A stretch of DNA of 64,000 nt, from the NCBI GenBank assembly GCA_030431455.1, contig JAUIJE010000002.1:381294-445293 (forward strand). Reading direction: 5' to 3'. Origin of the DNA: a bacterium (lineage in GTDB: Bacteria > Myxococcota > UBA727 > JAUIJE01). Position numbers and translations under genes: made by a program. How positions within the stretch are numbered: the first letter of the stretch is position 1; each line of letters starts with the position of its first letter. The notes under the pieces were generated by a model. It made no database searches and was not told where the DNA came from. It saw nothing but the letters and a program-made list of their open reading frames with translations. Of the stretch, positions 25,684 through 33,789 are shown piece after piece.

Positions 25684-26687
25684 GCCGCGGCGGGCGCGGG
25701 GTCGGCGGCGTGTACCTCGACCGAGACGTTGCCCACCTTGTGGCCGCTGTCCACCCGGCGGTGCGCCTCGGGCAAACGGTCGAACGAAAACGTCTCGTCG
25801 ATGCACACCGAAAGCTCGTCCCGGGCCAGGAGGTCCGCGACCTCGACGAGGGCGGCGCGCTTTTCCACCGACATGCCCAACACCACCCGCTGCTTGGCCC
25901 AGGGCCCCTGGAGAACAAACCGGGCCAAGCTGCTGGGGGCGAAGGTGGGATCGACGTAGCACGCGCGGTCCTTCATCACACAACGGCATTGGGCAAACGA
26001 ACGCTTGCCCACCGCATCGAGCACCACGTCGTAGCGGGTGGCGCGGTCGGTGAGCCGCTCGCGGGTGTAGTCGATGACGTCGTCCGCCCCCAGCCGCTCG
26101 ACCAGGGGGCGGTTGCCGCCGCTGCACACCCCGGTGACGTGGGCGCCGAGCCGCTTGGCGACCTGCACCGCGAAGCTGCCCACGCTCCCCGAGGCGCCGA
26201 TGACGAGCACGTGTTGGCCCGGCGTGACCCCCGCCTTGTCGCGCAGAAAAAACAGCGCGGTGGTGGGGCCGTCCACCGCCGCGGCCGCGGTCGCAAACGG
26301 GACCCCGGCGGGCAGCGCGACCACGCTCGCGGTCTCGGGCAGGCAGACGTACTCGGCGTGCGCCCCGAGGTGAAAGCCGCCAAAACCGAACACGCGATCC
26401 CCGGGCCGAAACCGCGTGACCTGCGCGCCCACCGCGTCGATGACCCCGGCGAACTCCGTGCCCAGCGTCCGGTACTTGCGGCGCGGGCCGGTCAGGCCGA
26501 TGAGCAGCCGGCCCCACACCGGCCGGCCTTGGCGCATCTGCGCCTCCGCTTGGGTCACGGTGGTGGCGAACACCCGGATTCGCACCTCGCCGGGTCGTGG
26601 TACGACAAGGGGCACCTCTTGCAGTTGGAGCACCTCCGGCGGGCCAAATCGTCGAAAGACCGCCGCCCGCATCATGTTGTTGGTCAT
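25638..26687 (-). CDS. NADP-dependent quinone oxidoreductase (zinc-less MDR family)
   Basis: A 349-residue medium-chain dehydrogenase/reductase. The N-terminal GroES-like half has RPGEVRIRV and TLGTEFAGVI, and a Rossmann half carries the dinucleotide-binding VIGASGSVGSFAVQVAK. The zinc-ligand Cys set of alcohol dehydrogenases is missing, pointing to the zeta-crystallin/quinone reductase group. It would reduce quinones or enones with NADPH. It is divergent from the TetR gene at 26753 with a perfect operator between them, so it is probably the direct target of that regulator. Its last 46 bp overlap the FabH-like gene on the other strand. Confidence 0.8.
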   Translation of the reverse strand: MTNNMMRAAVFRRFGPPEVLQLQEVPLVVPRPGEVRIRVFATTVTQAEAQMRQGRPVWGRLLIGLTGPRRKYRTLGTEFAGVIDAVGAQVTRFRPGDRVFGFGGFHLGAHAEYVCLPETASVVALPAGVPFATAAAAVDGPTTALFFLRDKAGVTPGQHVLVIGASGSVGSFAVQVAKRLGAHVTGVCSGGNRPLVERLGADDVIDYTRERLTDRATRYDVVLDAVGKRSFAQCRCVMKDRACYVDPTFAPSSLARFVLQGPWAKQRVVLGMSVEKRAALVEVADLLARDELSVCIDETFSFDRLPEAHRRVDSGHKVGNVSVEVHAADPAPAAAQRAGPQRTMVAPQT

Positions 26688-26732
26688 GTCCCGTCTCTCC
26701 CCGGCCGCGTTCACAAGGGCCCTCTCTGGTAA

Positions 26733-26747
26733 ACTACACCGTGTAGT
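26733..26747. promoter_or_regulatory. TetR-type operator ACTACAC-C-GTGTAGT
   Basis: A perfect 7-bp dyad around a single base in the 65-bp gap between the divergent oxidoreductase (start 26687) and TetR gene (start 26753). The TACACNGTGTA-type core is typical of TetR operators. The TetR protein would repress both directions. Confidence 0.7.
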
Positions 26748-26752
26748 GTAAT

Positions 26753-27400
26753 TTGGCAACTCGATCCGACGCCCCCTCTGGCCCCGGTCCCCGCCGGCGG
26801 TCCCAAAAGCGCGCGAGCATCCTCACCGCCGCGGCCCAGGTGTTTGCCGAGGTGGGGTTTGACCGCTGCAGCATGGACCAGATCGCCGAGGTGGCGGGCG
26901 CGAGCAAACGCACGGTCTACAACCACTTCGAGAGCAAAGAGGTCCTGTTCGCGGCGGTGATGGAGCAGTTCAGCGTCGACACCCGCACCCTCAAGGTCGT
27001 GGCCTACGACAAAGACGCGCCCCTCGCGGACCAACTCGGGCGGTTCGCCGAGGCGATGCTCGAGTTGACGCGCAATCCCATTTGGCTCGGCTTGATGAAG
27101 GTCATCGCCAGCCGGGACGCGTTCGTCGAGGAAGCGATGACCCGCGAGCGCCAACACGAGGACACCTTGGCCACCTGGTTGGTGGACGGCATCGCCGACG
27201 GCCGGCTGCAGGCCGACGACCCCGCGCTCGCCGCGGGGGCCTTTTGGGCGATGCTCTCGGGCGCGTTTTTGATGCCTGCGATCTTGGGGCAGCCTTTGCC
27301 CGAGGCCGCCACCATCCCGCTCAAACACGAGCTCATCGCGCTGTTCTTGGCCCGCTATGCCCTCGACGAGGGCGCGGCGGAGAGGGCCGGACCGGCATGA
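26753..27400 (+). CDS. TetR family repressor (AefR-like C-terminus)
   Basis: A 215-residue regulator. The helix-turn-helix is at about residues 35-60 (SMDQIAEVAGASKRTVYNHFESKEVL), a strong TetR signature. The rest is an all-helical ligand pocket resembling the AefR-type C-terminus. The start is TTG at 26753, six bases after the operator, with no better start upstream. Its stop overlaps the AraC gene (ATGA), so both regulators are made together. Confidence 0.85.
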   Translation: MATRSDAPSGPGPRRRSQKRASILTAAAQVFAEVGFDRCSMDQIAEVAGASKRTVYNHFESKEVLFAAVMEQFSVDTRTLKVVAYDKDAPLADQLGRFAEAMLELTRNPIWLGLMKVIASRDAFVEEAMTRERQHEDTLATWLVDGIADGRLQADDPALAAGAFWAMLSGAFLMPAILGQPLPEAATIPLKHELIALFLARYALDEGAAERAGPA

Positions 27401-28389
27401 GCGCGGTCACCGCGCAGATCGTGCGCCGGGTGATCGAGGTGAGCCAGGGCCCCGACGCCCCCGCCGCGCTGTGGCACCTCTCGGGGTTGCGCCCCGACGA
27501 CGAGAGCCCGCAGGTGGTGGCCGCGGACACCTACTACACGCTGCTCGAGCGGTGCGTGGCGGGGGGCGATGCCACCTTGCCGTTTCGGTACGCGGAGGCG
27601 GTGCGGCCGGAGGACTTTGGGGCCCTCGGGTTGGCGCTGAAGACCGCGGCCACGGTGCGCGACGCGCTGGCCCGGTTGGTGCGGTACATCCTCATCGTCA
27701 CCGACAGCCTCGCCTATGCCTGGGTCGAGCAGGAAGACGGGGCGGCGCTGTGGATGCGGGGGCGCCCCCCGGGGGCGCGGCCGGGCATCGCCGTCGCCAA
27801 TGAAATGGCATTGTGCGCGGTGCTGTCGTTGGTGCGGCAGATCGCCGAGGACGAGGTGGTGCCCGCGTCGGTGTCGTTCCGGCACCCTGCCCCCGACGAC
27901 GTCGCCGGCCACGCCGCCTACTTCGGTTGCCCGGTGGCCTTCGGCGAGCCGGCCGACGTCTTGGCCTTGACCGCGGCGGGGGCGGGGCAGGCCGTGCGGT
28001 TGGCCGACGAGGGGCTGAGCGCGTTTTTGTTGGCCCAGCTCGACGCCCAACATGCCCAGCGCGCGGATGGCTCGCTGGTGTGGCAAGTGCGCCGGGCCGT
28101 CACCGACGTGTTGTGCGAGGGCGCGCCGCGCAAGGTCGACATCGCCAAACGCCTGGCCCTGAGCGAACGCACGCTGCACCGGCGGCTCTCCGAGCGCGGC
28201 CTGACCTTTCAGCAGGTGGTGCACGACGTGCGGCGCGAGGTCGCGGAGACGTTGCTCGCGGGCCAGCGCCACAGCCTGAGCGAGGTCGCGTTCCTCACCG
28301 GGTTTGGCGATCAGAGCGCGTTCCAGCGCGCGTTCAAAGGCTGGACCGGCCAAACCCCGGGCGGCTACCAGAAGGCCGCCGCCCCCTGA
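27397..28389 (+). CDS. AraC family transcriptional activator
   Basis: The 330-residue protein has an N-terminal arabinose-binding-like/OruR-type sensor domain (about 15-210) and a C-terminal AraC DNA-binding domain with two HTH motifs: VDIAKRLALSERTLHRRLSERGLTF split here as SERTLHRRLSE for the first, and SEVAFLTGFGDQSAFQRAFKRW-like sequence (LTGFGDQSAFQRAF) for the second. It is translationally coupled to TetR. Direct repeats just downstream, before the DUF4386 gene, fit its binding sites. Confidence 0.85.
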   Translation: MSAVTAQIVRRVIEVSQGPDAPAALWHLSGLRPDDESPQVVAADTYYTLLERCVAGGDATLPFRYAEAVRPEDFGALGLALKTAATVRDALARLVRYILIVTDSLAYAWVEQEDGAALWMRGRPPGARPGIAVANEMALCAVLSLVRQIAEDEVVPASVSFRHPAPDDVAGHAAYFGCPVAFGEPADVLALTAAGAGQAVRLADEGLSAFLLAQLDAQHAQRADGSLVWQVRRAVTDVLCEGAPRKVDIAKRLALSERTLHRRLSERGLTFQQVVHDVRREVAETLLAGQRHSLSEVAFLTGFGDQSAFQRAFKGWTGQTPGGYQKAAAP

Positions 28390-28406
28390 GCCACGATTGG
28401 CCGAAT

Positions 28407-28470
28407 CGGTCAGGGCATTGGCCGGACCGGTCAAGAGCGCCGCCGCCATCACCCATACGGTCAGAGCATT
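28407..28470. promoter_or_regulatory. Three CGGTCA-type direct repeats before the DUF4386 gene
   Basis: CGGTCAGGGCATT (28407), CGGTCAAGAGC (28428) and CGGTCAGAGCATT (28458) start 21 and 30 bp apart, so all face the same side of the helix. This matches the tandem half-sites of AraC activators, and the AraC gene ends only 18 bp upstream. The ribosome site GGAGGA lies at 28484. Confidence 0.55.
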
Positions 28471-28494
28471 CCCCCCCACCGATTGGAGGACCGC

Positions 28495-29208
28495 ATGACC
28501 GCAACCCACCACCCCCACCGCCTCGCCCGCCTCACCGGCACCGCTTACCTCGGCATCATCGTCACCGGGCTGTTCGCGGAGTTTTTTGTGCGCATGGGCC
28601 TGGTCGCGCCCGGCGACGCGGCCACCACCGCGGCGCAGATCGCGGCCGCCCCCGACCTGTTCCGCGCCGGGCTGATGTCGGACGTGTTCATGATCGGGCT
28701 CGACGTCGCCGTGGCCATCGGCCTGTACGCCCTGTTGCGCGACATCAGCCGTCCATGGGCATTGCTGGCGACCGCGTTTCGCCTCATCCAGGCCGCGATC
28801 CTCGGCGCCAACCTCATGAACATGGCCAGCGCCCTGCAGTTCGCGACCAGCCCCGGCGGCGCCCACGACGCGTTCGTGCTCCACGCGATGTCACTGCACA
28901 GGACCACCTACGATCTCGGCTTGGTGTTCTTTGGGCTCTCCTGCCTCGCCCTCGGGCCCTTGCTGCGACGCTCGCGCCTGGTCCCCCCCGTGGCCGCGTG
29001 GGGCCTGGCGGTGGCCGGGGCGATCTACCTCGTGGGCTCGACCCTGGTGGTGCTCGCCCCGGGGTGGGCCGCGTCGTTTGACCCGATGTACGCGGTCACC
29101 CTCGTGGCGGAGCTGTCCGTGGCCGGCTGGCTCACCGTGCGCGGCGCCGCCCGCGCCGCCCGCGCGCCGTCGTCGTCCGCGCCCGCGCCCGCGTGGGTGA
29201 CGGCATGA
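28495..29208 (+). CDS. DUF4386 membrane protein
   Basis: The 237-residue protein has about six transmembrane segments and the DUF4386 N-terminal pattern RLARLTGTAYLGIIV. The central QAAILGANLMNM segment and the LGLVFFGLSCLALGPLL segment are typical. Function is unknown. ATG at 28495 has GGAGGA about five bases upstream. Its stop overlaps the hydrolase start (ATGA). Confidence 0.7.
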   Translation: MTATHHPHRLARLTGTAYLGIIVTGLFAEFFVRMGLVAPGDAATTAAQIAAAPDLFRAGLMSDVFMIGLDVAVAIGLYALLRDISRPWALLATAFRLIQAAILGANLMNMASALQFATSPGGAHDAFVLHAMSLHRTTYDLGLVFFGLSCLALGPLLRRSRLVPPVAAWGLAVAGAIYLVGSTLVVLAPGWAASFDPMYAVTLVAELSVAGWLTVRGAARAARAPSSSAPAPAWVTA

Positions 29209-30311
29209 GCGCGGCTTTTGCTTTGGTCTTGGCGGCCTGGGCCGCCACCGGTCCGGCGCCGTCCGCGCCGGGTCCGGTGGGGGTGCGGGTGGTCGACATC
29301 GCAGGCACCCAAGCCTGGCTTTGGTACCCGGCCGCCGCGCCGCCGCCCGGACCGGCTGTGCAGTATGATTACGAGGTCACGGTGTTCGCCGCCCTCGGTC
29401 CGCTGACCATCGGGCGGTTTGGCGGGACCGCCTCGCCCGGGGCCGCCCCCGCCCCGTCCCCCGCGCCGCGGCCCCTCGTGGTGCTCGAGCCCGGCCACGC
29501 CATCGGTCCCGCCGCCTATGCCTGGCTGGCCGAACCCCTCGCCGCCCGCGGCCTGGTGGTCGTGGCCCCGACCCGGCCAGGCTCGCTGTTCGGCGCCGAA
29601 GACGAACTGTGGCAAGCGGCGGTGACGCGGCCCGCCGCCACCGCCCGGTTCGTGGCCGCGGCCCGGGCTTGGTTCGCGGACAAAAGCGGCCGAAGGCCGG
29701 CGGTGGCCGACGACAAGGTGGCGGTGATCGGCCACTCCCTGGGCGGTCACGCCGCCCTCGCCGCGGGGGGCGCGCGCCTTGACCCCGCCGCGTTCGCCGC
29801 GCGGTGTGCGGCCCTCGACGAGCCGGCCGCCCACCCGGGGGGCTATCTGTGCGCGGTGTTCGGCGGGCGCACGCCGGACATGGCCGCGCTGGTCCCGCTG
29901 CCCCCCGGGCACGCCGGGCCGTGGCCGGCCACCGCCGTGCCCGGGGTGCGCGCGGTGGTGGCGCTGGCCGGCGACGCGTATCTCTACGACCGGGCCGGGC
30001 TCGCGGGGGTGCGCGTGCCCGTGCTCGCGGTGGGGGGCACCGCCGACCGGGACACGCCCTACGCCTGGGGCACGGGCCTGGTCGCGGCCCACGTCCGGCC
30101 CGGCCTCGCCCATCCCGTGGCGCTCCCGGGCGCGGGCCACATGGTGTTCACCGCGCGGTGCGCCGAGCAGCCTTGGCTGGTGGGCCTTGTCCCGTTTGGC
30201 TTTTGTGACCCCGACGAGGACCGGCGCGCCATCCAGCGCCAGGTCGCGGACGCGGTGATGGCGTTTTTGGCCCCCAGGTTGTTCGCGGGGGAGCGGCCGG
30301 TGCGCCCGTAA
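29205..30311 (+). CDS. Exported alpha/beta-hydrolase (PAF-acetylhydrolase/dienelactone hydrolase-like)
   Basis: A 368-residue protein with a short signal (AFALVLAAWAATG). The nucleophile elbow is GHSLGGHAAL at about residue 180, and an acid/His pair fits GTADRDTPYAWG and GAGHMVF. Two Cys (RCAALDE, YLCAVFGG) may form a disulfide. It probably cleaves esters in the periplasm. It is translationally coupled to the DUF4386 gene and probably under AraC control. Confidence 0.7.
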   Translation: MSAAFALVLAAWAATGPAPSAPGPVGVRVVDIAGTQAWLWYPAAAPPPGPAVQYDYEVTVFAALGPLTIGRFGGTASPGAAPAPSPAPRPLVVLEPGHAIGPAAYAWLAEPLAARGLVVVAPTRPGSLFGAEDELWQAAVTRPAATARFVAAARAWFADKSGRRPAVADDKVAVIGHSLGGHAALAAGGARLDPAAFAARCAALDEPAAHPGGYLCAVFGGRTPDMAALVPLPPGHAGPWPATAVPGVRAVVALAGDAYLYDRAGLAGVRVPVLAVGGTADRDTPYAWGTGLVAAHVRPGLAHPVALPGAGHMVFTARCAEQPWLVGLVPFGFCDPDEDRRAIQRQVADAVMAFLAPRLFAGERPVRP

Positions 30312-30329
30312 AACTGTGCATAGCTGGCG

Positions 30330-30365
30330 CCCAGGACGCGGCCTCAAAAGGCCTTTCGTCCTGGG
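30330..30365. terminator. Strong nested hairpin upstream of the HTTM pair
   Basis: CCCAGGACG (30330-30338) pairs with CGTCCTGGG (30357-30365), and an inner GGCCT pairs with AGGCC (30349-30353) around a 4-base loop. It lies 19 bp after the hydrolase stop and about 35 bp before the 30401 start. There is no long T-tract, so it may be a terminator or attenuator. Confidence 0.55.
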
Positions 30366-30400
30366 GCTGGCCGGGTAAAGTGGACGCGGGAGGCCCGCGG

Positions 30401-30901
30401 ATGGACCCGGACAAGAAAAAGGCGTTGCTGATCACGCTCTTGCTCGTGGCCTTGTTTGCCCTGCCCGGGGTGCGCAACCTGTTCCCCCGCAAATACCGGG
30501 CGCGGGATTCGTTCCCGGTCTCGACGTTCCCGATGTTCAGCAAAAAGCGCCCCCCCGAGCACCGCATGACCTGGGTGCGGGGCCGCGACGCGGGCGGGGC
30601 GGTGGTCGATCACCACCTGCGCAGCTGGGCTTACGACGCCGGCGGCATGAACCAAGCGATGGCCCACCTGCGGCCGATCCGAAAAGACGACGCCGCCCGC
30701 CGCGACAAGATGTGCCGCCGCATCGCCGAGCGGGTGGGGCGCGTGTCGCGCTACCAGGAGGTCGTGACCGTCGAGGTCGTCGACGCGTGGTACCGCCCGG
30801 AGAAGGTGTTCGGGCCCGACCGCGACGAGACCCCCGAGCGCGCGGAGGTGCTCGTCACCTGCGCCGTCGAGCGCGAGCCGGAGACGGGGGGCACGCCATG
30901 A
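30401..30901 (+). CDS. Membrane-anchored partner of HTTM protein
   Basis: The 166-residue protein has one N-terminal membrane helix (LLITLLLVALFALPGV) and an outer soluble domain rich in Arg/Lys. The start is ATG at 30401, with GGGAGG upstream; a longer start at 30380 is less likely. The segment FPVSTFPMFSKKRP is characteristic of small proteins encoded next to HTTM-domain proteins. It overlaps the next gene by ATGA, so the two proteins probably act together. Confidence 0.6.
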   Translation: MDPDKKKALLITLLLVALFALPGVRNLFPRKYRARDSFPVSTFPMFSKKRPPEHRMTWVRGRDAGGAVVDHHLRSWAYDAGGMNQAMAHLRPIRKDDAARRDKMCRRIAERVGRVSRYQEVVTVEVVDAWYRPEKVFGPDRDETPERAEVLVTCAVEREPETGGTP

Positions 30902-31890
30902 GCCCCGACGCCCCCCTCTGGCAGCGCGCGTTGTTCCCGCGCCACGCCGCGTTCAACCTCGCGGTGATGCGGTTGTTCGTCGGTGGGTTCGCCCTGTGGC
31001 ACTTGGTGACCTACCGCTACAGCATCATTCGGGTCTGTACCCGGACCGCCCCCGAGCACTACCGGCCGGTGGGCATCGCGTCGATCTTGCCCGCGCCGCT
31101 CCCCGACGAGCTGTTCGTGTTTTTGTTCTACTTGTCGGTGGTGGTCATGGGCGCGTTTGTGCTCGGCCTCGGCATGCGGCTGGCCGGCCCGGTGGGCGCG
31201 GTGCTGTTGTTGTTTGTGCTGACCTACCGCCAGAGTTTTGGCTTTGTGTACCACACGGAAAATCTCGTGGTGTTGCACGCGCTGGTGCTCGGCTTTTCCC
31301 GGTCGGCCGACGCGCTGTCCCTCGACAGCCTGCTCGCGCGACGCTGGCCCGCCTATGCACGATTTGAGGGGCTCGAGCGGTTGGCGGAAGGCAAGACGAT
31401 GATGCCCTCGTGGCGGTACGGCTGGCCGGCCCAGCTCATGGTGCTGCTCACCGGGGTCACGTACTGGGTGGCGGGCGCGGCCAAGCTCGGGGAGAGCGGC
31501 CTGGCCTGGGTGACCGAGGCGCACCTGCTCGACCACATCGGCAACAACGCGCTTCGCTATCACTTTTTCTCCGGGGGCGCGTCGTCGCTCACCCTCGTGG
31601 CCTACACGCTGCCGTTTTTTGTTTGGCCGATGCTCGCGGTGATGTCGTTGTTGTTCGAGCTGTTCGCGCCGGCCGCGATCCTCGACGAGCGGCTCGCGCT
31701 TGTGTTCGCGGTGGGGCTGTTCGGCTTTCACTGGGGGGTGCTCGCCCTGATGGGCATTCCCTTTTTGTACCAGCTCACCGGCGTCTGCTACGTCGTGTAC
31801 ATCCGGTGGGACAAGCTCGCCCACTTCGTGAAGCGCAAGGTCTGGCCGCGCCTGCGCCCGCCCCGTCCCGAAGGCGCGGTCTCGTCCTGA
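30898..31890 (+). CDS. HTTM-domain multi-pass membrane protein
   Basis: A 330-residue protein with about seven to eight membrane helices and the HTTM pattern: N-terminal RLFVGGFALWHLVTYRYS, middle TYRQSFGFVYHTENLVVLHALVLGFSRSAD and later LGESGLAWVTEAHLLDHIGNN. HTTM proteins are related to vitamin K-dependent gamma-carboxylase and are often horizontally transferred. Here the gene pairs with the 30401 membrane protein. The carboxylase Lys/His residues could not be confirmed. Confidence 0.75.
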   Translation: MSPDAPLWQRALFPRHAAFNLAVMRLFVGGFALWHLVTYRYSIIRVCTRTAPEHYRPVGIASILPAPLPDELFVFLFYLSVVVMGAFVLGLGMRLAGPVGAVLLLFVLTYRQSFGFVYHTENLVVLHALVLGFSRSADALSLDSLLARRWPAYARFEGLERLAEGKTMMPSWRYGWPAQLMVLLTGVTYWVAGAAKLGESGLAWVTEAHLLDHIGNNALRYHFFSGGASSLTLVAYTLPFFVWPMLAVMSLLFELFAPAAILDERLALVFAVGLFGFHWGVLALMGIPFLYQLTGVCYVVYIRWDKLAHFVKRKVWPRLRPPRPEGAVSS

Positions 31891-31944
31891 CGCCGGTTGT
31901 CGACGGCGCCGAGGTGGCGAGAGTCGATGTGGAGGTCTGACATC

Positions 31945-33672
31945 ATGCACGCTCTTTGCTCGCCAGCGGTTCGGCCGCGCTCCATCCTCGTGGCCGCGTT
32001 GCTGGTCGGCGGCTGCGCCGGCGCGCCGGTGGCCCCCACCGAAGATGCGACTCCCCGGGGCACGCCCGTCGAGGCCCAGACCGCCGAGGGGCCGGTGCGG
32101 GGACTGACCGACGGCGCGGTGTTTGTGTTCAAGGGCATTCCCTACGCGGCCCCCGCCGCCGGGGTGGACCGGTGGCGTCCCCCCAAGCCCCCCGCCGCGC
32201 GCGCCGACGTCTTCGACGCGAGCCGTTTTGGGCCCGCCTGCGAACAGACGGTGGCGTCCATCCCGACCTGGATGCTCAGCGAAGCCGGCGAGGTCGCGTT
32301 GTATGAAATGAGCGACCTGCAGGGCTTCGCCGCGCAGGAAAAGAGCGGCGACTGTCTGCGGCTCAACATCTGGACCCCGGTGCGGCCGGTCCCGGTCCCC
32401 GTCGAGGGACCACCCGCCGCGGGGTTGCCGGTGATCGTTCATCTGCACGGCGGCGGCCTGACCTCGGGGTCGGCCCAGCACCGGGCCCAGGACGGGCGCC
32501 GCTTGGCCCAAAAAGGCGTGCTCTTTGTGTCGATCAACTACCGGCTCGGGGCGATCGGTTTTCTCGCCGGCGACGGCCTGTTCGAGGGCGATGTCATGGC
32601 CGGCAACCGAGGATTCATGGATACCGTGCAGGCGCTCACCTGGGTCCGGGACAACATCGCCCAGTTCGGTGGCGATCCCGACAACGTGACATTGATGGGC
32701 CAGTCCGGCGGTGGCACCAACGTGTGGTCGACCTTGGCCTCGCCCGCGGCCGAAGGGTTGGTGCGCCGCGCGATCATCATGAGCGGACCGATCTATGACT
32801 ACCCGATCGAAGAACACAGAAAGCTGACCACCGATGTGCTCGAACAATGGGGTGCCCACCCGGGGGACGTTGCGTCTTTGGGCCACATCTCCGACGACGA
32901 CGCCGCCAGCACCGCCTCCACCACCACCTTGGTGGGATCGGACGGGTATGGGTCGATGAGCCGGACGTACCTCCCTTCGGCGGGGGCCACCGGCACAGCG
33001 TTCTTGCCCGACGACACACTCACCGCGATCGAAAAGGGCCGGCTCGACAAGATCGACATTCTCGCCGGCACCTGCGACGACGATGCCAAGGTTTCCATCA
33101 TCATGGTGCCGCTGCCCAACTTCTTCGCCATCGACATCTGGAATGGCTACATCGGCGGCCTCATCGCCGACACCGACGAGGGCTACGACGCGATGACAGA
33201 CAAGTACATCGCCGCCCGCCCCGCCATGGGCGCCACCCGGGCCAAAGAGCAGCTGCAGACCGATGCGTTGTACCGCATCCGCACGTTGCGGGCCGCGGCC
33301 GAGCACAGTGCCCGCACCCCCGAAGACGGGCAGGGCCGGACGTACGTGTACCAGTTCAGTTGGAAGACCCCGGCGTTCCCCGACGACCTCGGGGCGATGC
33401 ACGGGATGGACCTCATTTTCGCCAGCGGGAACATCGCGTCGTTTCCGCGGGCGCTGGGCATCCACGATGGGCACATCGATGTGTCCACCCAGCGCTTGTC
33501 CGACCAAATGCTCGACGCCTGGGTCAACTTCGCCAAGACCGGCACCCCGTCGTCGGACGCCCTGCCGGCGTGGCCGGAGTACGAGCCCGGGCAGCGCCAG
33601 ACCATGGTCTTCGATGTCGAAAGCAAGGTCGTGTCCGACCCGGACGGCGATCTGCGCCGCCTTTGGGAATAG
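31945..33672 (+). CDS. Type-B carboxylesterase, lipoprotein
   Basis: The 575-residue lipoprotein (lipobox VAALLVGGC) has the carboxylesterase/cholinesterase pattern: VFKGIPYAAP, LRLNIWTP, LHGGGLTSGSAQ oxyanion region, NYRLGAIGFL, GDPDNVTLMGQSGGG (catalytic Ser in GQSGG) and a later AKTGTPSSD segment. It would hydrolyse esters at the cell surface. ATG at 31945 is preferred because GGAGGT sits nine bases upstream; an upstream start at 31897 lacks one. Confidence 0.8.
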   Translation: MHALCSPAVRPRSILVAALLVGGCAGAPVAPTEDATPRGTPVEAQTAEGPVRGLTDGAVFVFKGIPYAAPAAGVDRWRPPKPPAARADVFDASRFGPACEQTVASIPTWMLSEAGEVALYEMSDLQGFAAQEKSGDCLRLNIWTPVRPVPVPVEGPPAAGLPVIVHLHGGGLTSGSAQHRAQDGRRLAQKGVLFVSINYRLGAIGFLAGDGLFEGDVMAGNRGFMDTVQALTWVRDNIAQFGGDPDNVTLMGQSGGGTNVWSTLASPAAEGLVRRAIIMSGPIYDYPIEEHRKLTTDVLEQWGAHPGDVASLGHISDDDAASTASTTTLVGSDGYGSMSRTYLPSAGATGTAFLPDDTLTAIEKGRLDKIDILAGTCDDDAKVSIIMVPLPNFFAIDIWNGYIGGLIADTDEGYDAMTDKYIAARPAMGATRAKEQLQTDALYRIRTLRAAAEHSARTPEDGQGRTYVYQFSWKTPAFPDDLGAMHGMDLIFASGNIASFPRALGIHDGHIDVSTQRLSDQMLDAWVNFAKTGTPSSDALPAWPEYEPGQRQTMVFDVESKVVSDPDGDLRRLWE

Positions 33673-33789
33673 CTGCGGCCCCGGGAGGGCCCCATCGGAC
33701 CAGGCGCGTTCTCCCATTCGCTGCAGTACCATTTTGATCAAAAAATCGGTGCCCTGTCCTCCGTGGATGGTCTGGCCAGAGGAGATGTG

